DNA from: Anaerolineales bacterium | GTDB lineage: Bacteria; Chloroflexota; Anaerolineae; Anaerolineales; UBA4823 | Direction: 5' to 3' | Assembly (NCBI GenBank): GCA_020853835.1 | Contig: JADYYC010000490.1 | Coordinates: 1-5,373 of the forward strand | DNA length: 5,373 nt | Shown here: one piece after another, positions 4,356 through 5,373 of the stretch | Position numbering within the stretch: the first letter of the stretch is position 1 | How the letters are laid out: each line of letters opens with the position of its first letter | The notes under the pieces: model-generated | Database searches by the model: none | What the model saw: only the letters and a program-made list of their open reading frames with translations | What the model was told of the DNA's origin: nothing | Position numbers and translations under genes: made by a program

Positions 4356-5373
4356 CTAGCCCGCCCTGCCATGACATTGTTTGAACTTTTTTCCGCTGCC
4401 ACAGGGACAAAAATCGTTCCGCCTCGCCCTTGCAAAGGTTGCTTTCAGCCGGGCGTTTTCTTCGGCGAGCAATGGCATGATCTCCCAGGGCGCGCGGCCT
4501 GCGCGGTAGAGCTGAGCCATGATCTTCATCGGCCGGTCAATGTGCGTAAAAAAGGCTTTGTAACCCGCGCAGAGATAATTCAAATCCGGTTTGCCATCCG
4601 GCGTATCGACGAAACGATTCTTGGGACATTCGCCGTGACAGGCAAAGTTCACCGCACAGTTGAGACAGTACTCTGGCAAAGCATCCTGCTTTGCGGCGCC
4701 AAAACGGCGCTGCTTCTCAGAAGCGACCAGCTCCAACAACGGTCGCTCTTGGATGTTCCCCAGCAGATAGGCCGGCTCTACGAAATGATCGCAAGAGTAC
4801 ACGTCGCCATTGTGCTCGATCGCCAGGGCATTGCCGCATGTCTTATCGAAGATGCACAACGACGCGGGCAAACCCAGCCACGACGCCAGCGCTGCCTCGA
4901 ACAAGGTGATGTAAATCCTGCCAACGTCCTGCTGCACCCATTCATCAAAGATCGCCAGAAGAAACCGCCCCCACTGCTCGGGTTTGACAGAACGATCCGT
5001 AACGGTGCGCCCCTCTTGAATTAATGAACGACCATCAGAGTTGACCCGCTCGACGATGGGGATAAACTGCAACCATTGGACGCCCAAATCATCACGCAGA
5101 AAATGGTACACCTCCAGCGGATGGTCGGCGTTGGCGGCATGGACGGTTGTGAGAACGTTGAAGTCAACCTGATGCTTCTGTAACAAGCGAGCCGCAGCCA
5201 CGACTTTTGTAAATGTGGGCCTGCCGCCTTTGTCCACGCGAAAAGTATCGTGCAGTTGCTGCGGTCCATCGATGCTCAATCCAACCAGGAAATTATTCTC
5301 ACGGAAGAAGGCGCACCATTCATCGTTCAGCAGCGTGCCATTGGTCTGGATCGTGTATTCGATCTGCATCCCC
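4356..5373 (-). CDS. Anaerobic sulfatase-maturating enzyme (radical SAM/SPASM) with C-terminal SEC-C motif, 5' partial
   Basis: The frame runs off the right edge, and the first Met in view (5367-5369) is internal, inside the conserved strand before IQTNGTLL. The lost N terminus should hold the CxxxCxxC radical SAM cluster. Numbering from that Met: NNFLVGLSIDGP (25-36) and FIPIVERVNSDG (102-113) are typical anSME core motifs. The SPASM auxiliary-cluster cysteines are all present: C172, C178, C193, C235, C238, C244, C248, C267. D194 directly follows C193 in YSCDHF and corresponds to the proposed catalytic base in characterised anSMEs. The family oxidises a Cys or Ser of a sulfatase to formylglycine using S-adenosylmethionine. 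Residues 317-334 add a SEC-C zinc motif (CPCGSGKKFKQCHG) nearly identical to the tail of SecA. The substrate sulfatase is not in the window and may lie upstream, past the right edge. Confidence 0.95.
   Translation of the reverse strand, partial: GMQIEYTIQTNGTLLNDEWCAFFRENNFLVGLSIDGPQQLHDTFRVDKGGRPTFTKVVAAARLLQKHQVDFNVLTTVHAANADHPLEVYHFLRDDLGVQWLQFIPIVERVNSDGRSLIQEGRTVTDRSVKPEQWGRFLLAIFDEWVQQDVGRIYITLFEAALASWLGLPASLCIFDKTCGNALAIEHNGDVYSCDHFVEPAYLLGNIQERPLLELVASEKQRRFGAAKQDALPEYCLNCAVNFACHGECPKNRFVDTPDGKPDLNYLCAGYKAFFTHIDRPMKIMAQLYRAGRAPWEIMPLLAEENARLKATFARARRNDFCPCGSGKKFKQCHGRAG
4368..4421 (-). other. SEC-C (SecA C-terminal-like) zinc-binding motif of the maturase
   Basis: The encoded peptide has C321, C323, C332 and H333 in the C-x-C-x8-C-H pattern, preceded by RND and containing GSGKK. 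In SecA this motif binds Zn and contacts SecB. Here it forms the last 20 residues of a maturase, after a helical linker at about 270-316. Confidence 0.9.
4569..4856 (-). other. SPASM domain (auxiliary Fe-S cluster region) of the maturase
   Basis: Eight cysteines occur with spacing C-x5-C-x14-C ... C-x2-C-x5-C-x3-C ... C (residues 172-267 of the visible part). This is the signature of two auxiliary 4Fe-4S clusters in sulfatase-maturating enzymes. None is missing, so both clusters should be fully ligated. Confidence 0.9.

Overview
The window is GC-rich bacterial DNA carrying five protein-coding genes, of which the two at the edges are cut by the window ends. The best guess for the source is a Chloroflexota bacterium, probably of the Anaerolineae type. 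This rests on the lipoprotein (Ala/Gln-rich helix, long Pro/Thr linker, SH3-like domain with a WVWG motif) and on the style of the intergenic repeats. It is inferred from recall of family styles, not from a database search.

Layout: (1) 2-406, plus strand: the C-terminal ATPase end of a sensor histidine kinase. (2) 407-753: a gene-free stretch with a near-identical 28-bp direct repeat flanking two strong hairpins, a third hairpin further on, and then an intrinsic terminator that serves the minus-strand genes. (3) 754-3021, minus strand: a two-gene unit of a malic enzyme followed after 3 bp by a thioredoxin-reductase-fold flavoprotein. The flavoprotein's Shine-Dalgarno sequence lies inside the last codons of the malic enzyme. 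(4) 3022-3256: an intergenic leader with a strong minus-strand terminator just upstream of the malic enzyme. (5) 3257-4225, minus strand: a secreted lipoprotein with its own extended -10 promoter. (6) 4356-5373, minus strand: most of an anaerobic sulfatase-maturating radical SAM enzyme, whose N-terminal radical SAM cysteines lie beyond the window end.

How the genes fit together: the malic enzyme makes pyruvate, CO2 and reduced pyridine nucleotide from malate. The coupled flavoprotein keeps the FAD-binding parts of the AhpF/TrxB fold, but has Ser-x-x-Ser where the redox Cys-x-x-Cys should be, and its nucleotide-binding glycine motif is eroded. It is therefore unlikely to be a normal thioredoxin reductase and is the most interesting item here. 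The maturase carries a SecA-like zinc-binding tail at its C terminus. The lipoprotein and the maturase have no evident functional link to the malic enzyme unit.

No tRNA, rRNA, CRISPR array, transposase or phage gene was seen.
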